Source: Paracentrotus lividus
Lineage: Eukaryota; Echinodermata; Echinoidea; Camarodonta; Echinidae
Direction of reading: 5' to 3'
Length of the DNA: 64,000 bases
NCBI GenBank assembly: GCA_940671915.1
Contig: CALNVZ010003433.1
Location: forward strand, 14,788,363 to 14,852,362
Below are positions 52,129-63,630 of the stretch, one piece after another. The stretch's first letter is position 1. Each line of letters opens with the position of its first letter. The notes beneath the pieces were generated by a model. The model had not been told where the DNA came from, ran no database searches, and worked only from the letters and a program-made list of their open reading frames with translations. The position numbers and the translations under genes were made by a program.

Positions 52129-53289
52129 TCGGGGTCACACCCTAATTAACTCCGAGAAACCTATCGCCGGGTCTGCCTAATTTGCATAAAGAAAACAAGT
52201 TTTGCACGGAAAAACCGCTACAAAGGTGTCTAGGGCGAACTGCGATATCTCGCCTTTAAAATCACCAAATGAAACAAATCCAACGACTATTTAACAATAA
52301 AGAGTCATTTTAACCTCTCATGACGTTAATTATGGTTGAAATCAGTTATAAATTGTGAAAAATAGGCCTTTTCGGGAGCACCCCGAAAAAAACCCATAAA
52401 TCGCTAAAAAAGTTGATTATTTTTCACCTTTCTTGAAATTGCCCAAGAACGAAACTTTGATATGATACAAAGCATATCATATCGAAATACTGTACGAAAT
52501 ATCTTTTCATAATATGTTGTCCCACGGTTATGTCGGGAAAAATCCGTATCAAAGTCATTAAAAAAAAACCCTCCGTCAAGCTACATTGTGGTCCCACACA
52601 CTGTGGTTCGTGATGTAGGCATATTTTGACCGCTATAGCCCCACAAAAAAAAATATTCCGCTCTTCTCCCAGCCATCAATGGCAAGAAAACGCTGAAATT
52701 GAGCAAAGAAAATGACAAATGTCAGATATAGAACTAATTCATGGCAAAATAATTGAGGATTATAACAAAATATAGTGGTTTACTGTCCTTAAAACTTGCA
52801 GTAGGGTCATCGCAGCAGGTTTCGCATGGATATTGGCGAGTGTTTTTCCAAACCCGGAAGTGAGGTGCGGAAATGCGCATGCGCAAATGAGCGGTTTGTC
52901 GTTGATAGATGCAATTTCCAGGGTTTTTCAGCGAAATACTCAATATTTGAAGGAAGATTTAGACAAAACTACTGATTGCCCAAACACCAAAATGCGCAGG
53001 AAGTGAGACTGGTGTATACTTTACAGTATCATCTCTTTTGTTTTTGTTTTCATTTCGTCCCAGACTTGTGTCGGGAAAAAATGAAACCTCTCTCGGAAAA
53101 CAGGAATATACCCGTATTTCCAAAAATACACAACCATTTTCAATGATATTTGATATGGTGCTTAATATTATCATTCTTTAAGTTCTCTGAAAGTATCATG
53201 AACTTTGGTGATCAAGAAAGAGAGATATAAGCAGGTGAATTTTTGACGATTTTTGCTTTACGCTCAGTGCACGGCTTCCGTAGCCGTTA
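52129..53289. other. Unclassified CpG-containing segment, possible old element
   Basis: Composition changes sharply from the flanking AT/TACATGTA-rich DNA. It contains short hairpins (TTTTCGGGAGCACCCCGAAAA type, 52369-52388) and the ETS/NRF1-like pair at 52854-52885. No terminal repeats or coding domain were established. Confidence 0.35.
52854..52885. promoter_or_regulatory. ETS plus NRF1 consensus sites (promoter-like)
   Basis: CCGGAAGT at 52854-52861 is the ETS/GABP consensus. TGCGCATGCGCA at 52874-52885 is a perfect NRF1 palindrome. Together they mark CpG-type TATA-less promoters in animals. No first exon can be assigned; it could serve a KAT6 upstream exon, a non-coding RNA, or be chance within a repeat. 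Confidence 0.35.
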
Positions 53290-53799
53290 CGAATTCATAG
53301 CTGCCAACATTTGAAATTTCAAATTAGTAATGATCAGATAAAAAACACAGAAATGTGCGTGTAGCGCACATCACGAGCGCGAAGCGCGAAGTCCCTTGCG
53401 GCCGGGGTCCAGGGCCCGCCTAAGGGCCCTGGAAGCTCTGGGGTTCTAGACGCTCTCTGGTGCAATCTGAGCCCTATTTTGGAGCATTTAACCTTTTTTT
53501 TTTTTTGTTTTTTAGGGTGGAGCTTAGTTGAGAAATTATTGCCAAAATTTTTTCATGAATCTGAAGATGAATGAATAACTCAATGAAATATGAGCATTCA
53601 CAATATCACTTACATAGTATCAATACATTTGGATTATATTCAAGAAAAAAAGAAAAGAAAAAAAAAAAAAACCTTACACAGTTGTTAAGAGGTCTATGTA
53701 GCTGATGCTTTAAATCCTATTTTATCCTATCCTATTGCTATTTAAATCCTGCGAAGTTGACATCATGAAGTTATCTTGGGTGTGGATGAAGATTCAGAT

Positions 53800-53985
53800 T
53801 CAAAATTCCGATGTTAGTTTTGATTTGGTATGCAAAAATGTCACTACGGCCGCCATGAGCGATGGAGATATCCTTCGACATATCGTACACAAATGCATGT
53901 TGTTTGCTTTTTCCCGATTTGGTGATGAAGTCAAACTCTGTTCCATATTTGCTGTTGTAACATTGTCCCTTTTTACGCTCCATTT
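53800..53985 (-). pseudogene. Decayed BED-like zinc finger of a transposon
   Basis: On the minus strand one frame reads TEFDFITKSGK and KDISIAHGGRSDIFA, and the overlapping frame reads HLCTICRR. The combination F.FI..., a C-x2-C pair and D[IL]SI.HGGR.DI followed by a His-containing helix is what I know from BED-type zinc fingers of transposon-derived proteins in marine invertebrates. The C-x2-C and the HGGR parts lie in different frames, so there are at least two frameshifts and the protein is dead. No catalytic domain is seen. Confidence 0.55.
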
Positions 53986-53995
53986 TCCACCATTT

Positions 53996-54839
53996 TGGTC
54001 CAAAACTAGAGAAGAAGAGGACGACAAAATACGCTCGACGTTCGCTAGCGACATCACAACTGCATCACACACAATACACACGTGCTGGCACTATCAACAT
54101 GCAACGCGAATGCGCTGTTTCGTCTTTCGCTGTGTGTATGCACTAAGATCAACGTGCATGTACTTGAATAGCCTTCCGCTTCACTACGAATGCGCTGTTT
54201 TCGTGTGTGCTTTCATGTGCACGTACGTACGTACGCGCGCGCCCGTAGTAGAACTACATAGATTGCATATAACACGTGCTTGAGTGTCATAAATATAATA
54301 CATGTATAATGGCGCTCAATTCGTAATTAAAAGTTGCAATTCGTATTTTAAAGGTGCATTCGTATTTTCGTATAAAGGGTAAAAATTCGTAATAATTACG
54401 AATTTTTCGTAACAGTTGGCAGCTATGTTTATGGTCCAAAACTAGAGAAGAAGAGGAGACAAAATACGGTCGACGTTCGCTAGCGACATTACAACTGCAT
54501 ACACTAACATCAACATGCATGTCACGCGAATGCGCTGTTTTCGTCTTTCGCTGTGTGTATGCACTAAGATCAACGTGCATGTACTTTGAATGGCCTTCCA
54601 CCTTCACTACGAATGCGCTGTTTTCGTGTGTTGCTTTCATGTGCACGTGCGTACGTACGTACGCGCGCGCCGTAGTAGAACTACATAGAACATGCATATA
54701 ACACGTGCGTGAGTGGTCATAATATAATACATGTATAATGGCGCTCATATTCGTAATTTTTAAAGGTGCATTCGTATTTTCGTATAAAGGGTAAAAATTC
54801 GTAATAATTACGAATTTTTCGTAACAGTTGGCAGCTATT
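53996..54839. repeat. 436-bp internal tandem duplication
   Basis: TGGTCCAAAACTAGAGAAGA begins both copies (53996 and 54432). The second copy has several small deletions. Each ends with the transposon terminus GTTGGCAGCTAT. Confidence 0.85.
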
Positions 54840-57800
54840 CGAATTCAAAAGCTTTTACGACTTTACGAGCATATAATTGGGGTCGCCCGCCGGGACTGAT
54901 TGCAAGAAGATCTTTTTTAAACTATATTGTGGAAACACAATTTCTAGGCTACATTTTAAATATAGCATGTTCCTTTACTCCTTCATCTTTGAAGCCACAT
55001 GACATTGGCAATAGGAAAATCGCACTCAGTAGATAGAATAACAACAAGCATCCCTAAAGCATCCCTTTGCCAATGCACAAAGTACTCAATGAAGGTCAAA
55101 CAAAGCCTTTTTGGAAGTGACCCCTACTTCTAGGTCAACTCTTTGTGTTCTGTGGGTGGTGCATTCTCACTGAGCCAGACACACTAGTCTCACCACACAT
55201 ACACTTTGGTAGTAAGAGACAATAGACTGGCATTCATTGGGTTGTTCATTGATATGTGCTACATTGTATTTTGTATTGTACATTACATGTCCAATGTACT
55301 CTGTAGGCCTACATGTACTATTTTCATGTACTATTTTCATAGTGTAAATCTATGTCTAATGAATGATATCTCACTTGAATAAACTGCAAGTAAAGAACAA
55401 TAATACAAATAAGTTACAAATATTTTTGCCAAGTACATTTTGTAAGTTTAATAGCACACTGCAGAAAAACGTCACAAATTTATAAACACGTAGTACACTC
55501 AGATAAATCTTTAATCAGATATACATGTACATTTGTAACAATGCTACTTTTCATCTTAGACCAATTGAATGGAAATTTAACTTCGCAACAAGTGCCAATA
55601 ATCCAAACAAGTGGTTTCATATCCTGAACAATGACAAAACTATGCCCAACATTGTGCAAATTCAAGCTTTAAAAAAATATCAATACACTGAAAAGATATG
55701 TACAGCTTTCAGGTTTTACAGCTTTCAGGTTTTACAGGATACTCCTTCACATTAGCCTCTCATTGAACTGTACATTGTAAATGTGTACCCCCAATTTTCT
55801 GTGCAAGCTTCATATTGCAGCAGTTTGCTTGTTATTACATGTAACAAACTGAAGTCTGTATTTTCAGACTACCAAGCAGTATCAAGAGGCCCAGGCCAAA
55901 TTGTTCTCAATAGCCAAGTTCAACTATTTAGCACAACGCCCAATGTATACTATCTACAGCAAACAAAGAAAAGTCTGCATGATAAAATACATCATGGCTT
56001 TATTGTGGCAGTAATGGTATTACCTATCTTCCGGTTCCAATTGAAAAGGGCTCATTGTAAAACTTGATAGCTGATTTTCCTCACTATATCATTAAAGTTT
56101 AGTGCCATTGTATGCTGTACAAATATAACAAATGACCAATGGAATTAATTTATTTCTTCAGGGCAAATATCTTGGGTTTCTCACTGACATCAATAATTGA
56201 AAAGTTTCTTTTTTTAAGGTTGAGGACATATTTTTGTATTGATTTTGTTAACTACATGTATCAAAATGTGAAGTTCTCATGTAGCAAATTTGTCCACTGG
56301 GAGTGGGAACCAATGAGGCATTTACTCAATATTAAGGTGTTTACTCATAACATTTTTTATTGTACATAATTAATTAACATCTGTCTTAGTCTTTGAAATT
56401 GCCTGAATACCTACATGTAAGGGAGGTGCTAATATACAGCTTGTATAAAAAAAAAAAAGAATATATGTACATACAAATCATTACCCGTCACACCAAACAA
56501 AAAACTGATAGAAGACTAGTATCATTACCAAACTAACAAAAATTGCAATACCTGAACGGCCAAGATTCTGTAGATTACCAACCAGTTTCATGGTGTCACC
56601 AGTGGACAGGTTAGAGGCTAAAAACATGTATAACTTCCTTATTGGCCTGCTATATCATTTGACTATTGGCAGGATTGACGTTGTTTGGTTTAGTGGTCAA
56701 TTAGTGGGTGTGAGTTCAACAATCAAGAGTAATTTACACATTATTACTTCCTTATCCCCAAGGCATTGCATTCTATTGACAACCTTCACGCCTCTTGTGT
56801 GCAAGTACATGTACAGACCTGTACAAAATTGTACAGGGGCCTACTAAATTGCTACAATTGATATGTTTATAGTAAAAATGTGAACAACTTTACTTTCCCC
56901 CCCCCCCTGTTATTTTCTGAAGGAAATTATTCCTTATAATAAAGATGTAGACCTACATGTAGCAATTTATAGCAAATTCACACACCTATTGAAAACTGAT
57001 ATTCTTACGTTGTATGAACGTCAACAATAATACAGGTTGAAAATGGATGTTTTTTACTCTCACAATGCTAGTATTAATTTGCACAAAGTTTAACTTGTAG
57101 CATGTGGGTCTGGCACAACTTCAATTGGCAAAGTAATCTTTAATTCTGATTCTCCTGAATATTTAGCCAAAATGCTATTCAAAATGTCTGTGTTTACAAT
57201 TCACTTTTACCGGTACACATAGAAATTTGAACGTTGTAAATGTACACTCAAATTTATATGCCAAAAAGTACAGTGTAATGTACATTTAAATCCTGCATAC
57301 AGAGTATTCATTTTGAACTGCTTAAAAGTTTGAACCTGCCAGCACTATCAAGTACACAACACATACGTCATTGTTTATCCTGGTGCTGCTATTGATTGCA
57401 GCACAGGAACTCCCGTAATTTGCTCCGACCTGGAATCGGTCACAAGGAATCCCCTTTACACAGAAACTACATGCATTTTAATATAAACCTGTCACTCTCG
57501 CATGACACACAAGCTTTGGCAAAACAGCAACAATCCAAAGAGGATAAGAAATATTAACAGATAAAGATATTGTGACCTGGGATTCTCTTTGGTTAATTGA
57601 ATCACATGGGTTGGTTTCAGGACTGACGCAATAATCAATTCAGTGGAAGGTGGAAGTTGTGGGCAGGCAAAGGAACGTCATGCAGGGAAACGTCATGCAG
57701 GGGGAAAAGGAAGTCATAAAACATGAGCATCCTAATGAGGCAATTGATGCCCAAACACCCACATTATTATTTTTTTTATTATTATTATTATTAACAATCA

Positions 57801-58778
57801 TGAATAGTTTCTGTGGAAATGAAGGATTTAATGTAATGCACTTCTGTCAGCCTTTGATAATTGAAACAGAAACACAGACATGAAGGTACTTGGAAGAGGA
57901 AAGTGTTGCAACGTACTATTCCCAGAAGATCTAAATTTTAATCTTTGATCGAAGAAACACTCATGAACAAAGTATTAAATTTAATCAAGCTTTACATGAA
58001 AATGAAAATGCTCCAAATTTTATTGTCGGGAAAGGATATTTATTTTGCCCCTTTTCTCGTGGGCCCGGCAGCCGCTGAGCAGCGCCAGAAGGACGTTGCT
58101 CTATCCCCCTCTTGTTGAACGCCAAACAGGGAAGCAGCAACTACCACTTTTTAACGTCAAGACTGCATTGTACACGTAATGTACATGTACATGTACATCT
58201 CAAAAGCAGCCTCCTGTGGGGGCTTATTCTCTCTCGCTATATTAATACATGTTGGCATATAAAATGTATGTACATTTCAAACAAAAAATGGAGTGCCATT
58301 ACTGAAGGGTCAGTGATGCATCCTTCATTCATCCTTGCTTTGTCATGTTTAATGGCTGGCCAAGGAGTGACAATGTACAATGTATGAATTATTACAAAAA
58401 GGATGAGAGAAGTGTGTACATGATGCCAAATGTGCTCGGGCAGCAAAGGTTGTGCCAGTAGAAACATCTACAAAATGTAGCGATCAAACTGCTTGCATCG
58501 GCATCGTTCACACAATCATCATTGATCATTCACAGCATGAGATTTGGAACATGGCCAAATACTTGTACAAGTAGAAACAACCGACAATATGTTAAACTGC
58601 CATTTCATGTATGCCTTTTGCAGGACTGCTCCAATAGAACTCAATGTCTTGTGTAATTTTCCTCCAGTTATTTCAGAACTGTTCTTTTTTTCCTTTATCA
58701 AATGTACATTAAATGTATATTTTTAGAATAGGACATATGTCATGTATATCATGAGCATCTATTTTCCACGATTGGGAC

Positions 58779-58801
58779 TTTTTTTTTTTGGGGGGGGGGG
58801 G
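58779..58801 (+). repeat. Poly-T then poly-G
   Basis: Eleven T followed by twelve G. Confidence 0.95.
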
Positions 58802-60268
58802 ACTGTGTAGGTCTTACTCTAAATTAATCTTCTACTTTCCAGAAGCAAAGGAGTCCCTATGCAGTGTCATGAAATCCCGGCAGTGGGAAAGATGCACTGT
58901 CAGTGACACCATCAATGAACTGAATAATGGGCAAGGGCTCTCAGATCTCGGCTATCATTTCTCCCCTATCACTATCAGGCTCAGCTGGCAATACAAGACG
59001 GGTCATTAATTCGGTTTATCTGCCACCATCAAGTGTGTCCACATTAAATTAAGAGCATCCAGAGAAGACAGTCATGTCAAACAATTCAGCCGTGATTTAT
59101 TCAGAATTGGAATAATAATCATCTCGCTATGAGTGATGTTTAGAGCCTTGTGATGGATGGTTGGTTGTATTACCATTCACACATCGGATTTTACTCCCAA
59201 GCAATAGCATAAAAATGACACTTAATTACACTGTAAATTATAGCAGCAGTAAAGTATTCGCAGCCATACATGTCTGTATGTTGTTTGTTTGTTTGTTTTT
59301 TTTTTAATTCTATTTCTTCGGGTTATGTATCTATCCTGATACAACACATTATCAAAGGCATGTCAAATTTCATCACATTTTTGGGCACAAACAAAAAAGA
59401 CCGATTGCAAATATTTTCATAATTACTTGTTTCAATATATGCAGATGACTCCATATTTGTCTCAAAGTATTGGGCTTACTACTTGTTGCGTTTTTCAAAA
59501 GTTTACACAGAAAGGTAGGCCTACATTTATGTGTACAAAATGGAAGAACAATCCCCATTATTAATACGTAAAATGCACAATCAAAATTGTTTACGTACAT
59601 GAAGGCCTACATGTGCATTGTTCATAAAAATGTACAAAACCACATCCCCCACCCGATTTCACTGCATGACGAATCCTTACATTACCAAAACTACAAAACA
59701 GGCGCACTTTATCTCTTGCTGTTATCGAACGAGGATCAAATGTTTTGGGAGGGTAACCAACACTGACCGCCGATTCTGATTAGCAATGCGATCGACCAGT
59801 CAAGTGCTCATCATGTGTCAGTAGTATGCACGCTGCCCATCGCCTGTGGCTACATGTACGTAAATGAATGGGCTGAGTCACTGCATTCAGGGTGAATGAC
59901 TGAGATTGGTCATACCATGTAGTCATGATGCTTCAATGTGTGTACTTTCAGCGAATCTCAAAACGAAAATATTTTGAGGACTACAATTGTAATTCCTTTT
60001 GAAAATGTTAAATTCTAGCAATCTTCAACATGTGTAAGTTGTAAATCGTACATGTACACTTCAATTCCTTTGCCCCACATGTCAAAATTGGTGTGTGATT
60101 AATTTTTAAAGAATTAATAGACCAATGAGTTTACAGACAATCTTGCTAAAGTAACAATTAGGTGGGACTGAAAAAGACATGACCCTCATCGGCCTACATG
60201 TACACGCATTAAAATAAGTTTATAGCATCAATTGATTAATGCAGAATGGGAAACAGGGGGAGTGAGGT

Positions 60269-60301
<33 letters not shown>
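60269..60301 (+). repeat. (AG)n then poly-G
   Basis: About 12 AG units followed by ten G. Confidence 0.95.
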
Positions 60302-60925
60302 TACGAGTGAGCTACAATGTACTTAGTATACAAATAGAGTAAACAGACACAGAAATAAAGAACAATAATCCTATAGAGCACTGACATTTCAGTTCGTAAA
60401 TCCATCATCGTTATGTCACCTCAGCGATTAAACAACATCTGATTGAGAAGTTTTTACAAAGCCCAGTAAATGTTCCCCCACCTTAGGTTAGGCCTATGAC
60501 CTAAGAGTGCATCACAATTCTACCCCCTGCTGATAGGAGGGCTGCCGTGGTAACACGATACTAACACATAATAGGATGTCATTTCATGTAAACACTGTTT
60601 CAATTTCTCTTTCTTTCTATTGAATATCACTCATATCTTTATATTGCCTAGATCTCATACATTGTAATCTTATATTTCCCCTCCACCTTCTTATTCCCCT
60701 CCCAATTTTTACTCCCCACACCTAAATTTACCCCCCCCCTCTTTCCCTCCACTTCTTATTCACCTCCCTTTACTCCCCACCTAATACCCTCTTCCCCTCC
60801 ATATCCATCTCTCCAGAACATAATATTTTCTATGTCCATGATCTCTCTGGCAACATATATGTAGGAAGACCTAATTTTGGCAATTACATGAAAGAATCAT
60901 CCTCCAAATATATCAAATACCAGTG

Positions 60926-61016
60926 GCGGAGCCAGGCGCGGGTGCAAGGGATGCGCGCCCCCTCTATAATTTGAAAACCACTCATTAACTGTACACTACC
61001 GTTCAAAGTTTGGGCA
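60926..61016. mobile_element. Fragments of DNA transposon ends
   Basis: GTGGCGGAGCCAGGCGCGGG followed by GCGCGCCCCC resembles the GC hairpin end of a common marine-invertebrate element. TACACTACCGTTCAAAGTTT followed by GGG at 60992-61013 resembles the terminal repeat of Tc1-like elements known from fish. No matching opposite end was located for either. Confidence 0.4.
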
Positions 61017-61044
61017 CCAACCGATAACCGTTAACCGCTCCGCG

Positions 61045-61130
61045 ACCACCGCGGTGAAAAACCCGCAAGTCAGATACGCGGTGTGAAACTGAGCCGCGGT
61101 GTGAAACCGAAGCACCGCGGTGTCTAATTT
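61045..61130 (+). repeat. CpG-rich CCGCGGTGTGAAAC repeats
   Basis: Four imperfect units of about 20-26 bp, each with GCGGTG; two contain GGTGTGAAAC, which also fits a T-box half-site. Surrounded by CpG-rich DNA (61020-61270), unlike the rest of the window. Confidence 0.6.
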
Positions 61131-61734
61131 CCATAATAATCACAAACGCGTGCGCCGAGTCTTTGCGAGCGCGGCACCGAAGATACTGAAGCTCAGATCA
61201 CTGGAAATTCAGGCGCACGCAAAGTAAAAACGCAGTGCTTTGTGTCAGCTAACTGGGTCACGCGTCGTGGTTCAAATGTTTTGTACCGAGAATATTGAAA
61301 ATTTGAAAAGATTATTGGATAACTTACGAAAATTCTCGGGATATTGATCATAGAAGATGGATTTGATAATCGATGAGGAAGAAGTGTGTCTTATTTCCTA
61401 TACCAAATCCTGTATAACCAAAAAGCGCAAGAAAAATTATGCGTCATAAGCAAGATGGAATTGATAATCGAAGCGGGAAGAACGTGCGACTTTTTTTCAA
61501 AAAAATCAAAGCAAGACCAGATTATTAACATGCGTCCTTTCCCTAAAATTTACTTGGCAAGGTGAAAAAAAAGTGTTCATTCATCGTCCTGGCAACTTGT
61601 TATCTTTGCCAGAGCGAGTGCGTTCTCTCTTTTACACACCATATTTCTTCTTTTTTTCTTTCATTCTCTTATTATCTTCTTATCTTCTCTCACGGACGTA
61701 AAAAGAACTTCCATGAGATGAGAAAGAGTGCTAC

Positions 61735-61802
61735 AGAGAGAGAGGGGAGAGAGTGAGAGAGAAAGAAAGAGAGAGGAAGAAGGGGTGGGGAGAAAGGGAG
61801 GA
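61735..61802 (+). repeat. (GA)n-rich simple repeat
   Basis: GAGAGAGA and GAAAGAAAGAGAG units; open frames here are low complexity. Confidence 0.85.
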
Positions 61803-62419
61803 GTTCAATTTTAAGTTCAATTGTATTTATAAAACAGAAAACGAGTACAAACGTAAATCAATGATGAGATACATAAAATACATGATAGAAGAAGCCGAAG
61901 CTTGTGAGGCCTACATTCCTACACTATTAAAGTGGATATAAATATTGGAAAGAAAATCCATCGACCGAGCTGTCGTTTTTTTTTTCCATAAACAGATATG
62001 ATGAGTTGATGATTTTGACAAATACAAACAAGCAATGATAAACATAAACCGCTATAAGTCATGATGAAATGCGTCCAGAAGGATGAGTGAAATGATGAAT
62101 TACAATGGTGACAGTACTGTTTGTGTTCTCCTTTCCCTTGGGCGACGATCTCAGGAAATGATGCTTGCTGTATTTTTATAGACTTTATTGCAAACTTGCT
62201 TTATAATCTTTCATTCTTCATCGTCATCGTCGTTGTAATTATCAATTTTAAGTTTAGCGTCTTACCACGCATCATTAACATTATTCGATCTATCAACAAT
62301 CGTCATTATCATTTGTCACCATCATCGTCATTACCAATATCAGAATTTATCGTCTTATACCACGCATCATTATCATATTTTAATCAATAAACAAATCGTC
62401 AGTTATCATTACTATGTTC

Positions 62420-62600
62420 AGTTTTTTTTATCACTTCATCATCATAATCATTATCAAAGTCGTCATTAGCAATATCATTTTTGTAGGCTTAATTATACGC
62501 ACGCTTCGATACAAATGTAACAGATTAATATCATCAACACACATCGTCATCATCGTTTATTATTATATTAATATTATCAACAATCGTCCATCACTAATTA
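62420..62600 (+). repeat. Imperfect (ATC/ATT)n tract
   Basis: ATCATCATAATCATTATC-type words scattered over about 180 bp. Confidence 0.7.
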
Positions 62601-62701
62601 AAACAAATTAAATATTTAAAGAAACTATAACCAGAGAAGGTAAGTGAATACAACGTACCATCCAGCCATGGACAAGTCTGCCTTGTAAGATTACAAGCCT
62701 A

Positions 62702-63628
62702 CACTGTAAAAAATTTTCACCGTTTTTAACAGGAAATCCTGGCAGTCGGGACGCCAGGAGTGCTCGTTTTTGCACAGCTTCCAGTAGTTTATTTTTACAG
62801 ATAATGTAATTTACAGGTTCCGTATTGACCACCTTGTAAATTTACAACCCTGTAAATTTACAGTCTTTTCCTGTTTTTATCATGTAATAGTATTTTGAAA
62901 AAAAAGAACATTACCAACATTATACGGGATTGACCATTCATGCCTAATCATGTCCTTAATCCTAATCCTACACCTAAATCCTAATCCTAAATCCTACACT
63001 AATCTTTGACAACTTCGATGAAGTTGTTAGCCTTATATACCCAACCTATGTAAGATGAACATTTTCCATGGTTAGTGCAACGATCCACGTTTGAAGCACT
63101 TCCAGTCATATTAATGAATATTCATGATCCACATAATGAACTATAAATTAAGATAAGGTTGTAAATTAACAGGAACATCATTGCAGGATACAAGAAAACT
63201 GATTTGTAGTAGTTATGTTTCTTCTTCTTTGTTGAACAAAGAATAATTGTCTTTTTGACAGGAAAACTCTCGTATGATTTAAAAATATAGATCTATGAAC
63301 AAGGAAGCTCGTTAATAACGAGAAACTTGTTTATTAACAATAATATTTGTTTTTAGAAAGAACTTGCTGTTTTTTGACAAGAAAGTTAGTTATGGAAACT
63401 GAAATTAAGGGAATAATCGTAAACGAGCAGAAAAGGTTGTATGAATATGCCATTCCTGTTTATTGACAGTTGCATGAGCTAGTAACTGTAAAATCAAGAC
63501 GACTTCCTAGAAAACTACAATTTTCCTGCCATTTTACGAGAAAAATATCGTAAATTTTAAAAAACGACCAAAAGCTGTATTTTTTACAGCCAAAGAACAT
63601 GTTTAATTTACAGTTATTTTTTACAGTG
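62702..63628. mobile_element. ~930-bp ACTGTAAAAAA-type DNA element
   Basis: Left end CACTGTAAAAAATTTTC and right end (reverse complement) CACTGTAAAAAATAACTG, with TA on both sides (62700-62701, 63629-63630). The interior contains many repeats of CTGTAAATTTACAG and AACAGG/CCTGTT words and palindromes such as CTCGTTATTAACGAG. ACTGTAAAAA ends are widespread among non-autonomous DNA elements of aquatic animals. No transposase. Confidence 0.75.
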
Positions 63629-63630
63629 TA

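Larger units (their letters stand above)
53296..54839 (-). mobile_element. 1.5-kb DNA transposon relic with 6-bp target site
   Basis: Left end CATAGCTGCCAAC and right end GTTGGCAGCTATT are inverted repeats flanked directly by CGAATT (53290-53295 and 54840-54845). The interior is CpG-rich, contains a GAGCGCGAAGCGCGAAG stretch, a decayed zinc-finger coding segment on the minus strand, and a 436-bp tandem duplication of the right part that includes the right end itself (inner copy GTTGGCAGCTATG at 54416). The ends match the 23858-24242 element at 10 of 13 positions. Superfamily unassigned. Confidence 0.75.
54846..60929. other. Non-coding DNA, no gene recognised
   Basis: AT-rich with TACATGTA tracts, (ATT)n at 57763-57793, T11/G12 at 58779-58801 and (AG)n-G10 at 60269-60301. 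Stretches 58830-59160 and 59700-59940 are non-repetitive, with homeodomain-like TAATTA-type, CCAAT and TGAGTCA words. They may be regulatory, but nothing proves it. Confidence 0.5.

Noticed and set aside
53735..54283. 182-codon plus-strand frame
   Set aside because: Lies inside the transposon relic, antisense to the decayed zinc finger and across a duplicated CpG-rich segment.
60220..60408. Small minus-strand frame with a Ser/Leu repeat
   Set aside because: Driven by the (AG)n microsatellite at 60269.
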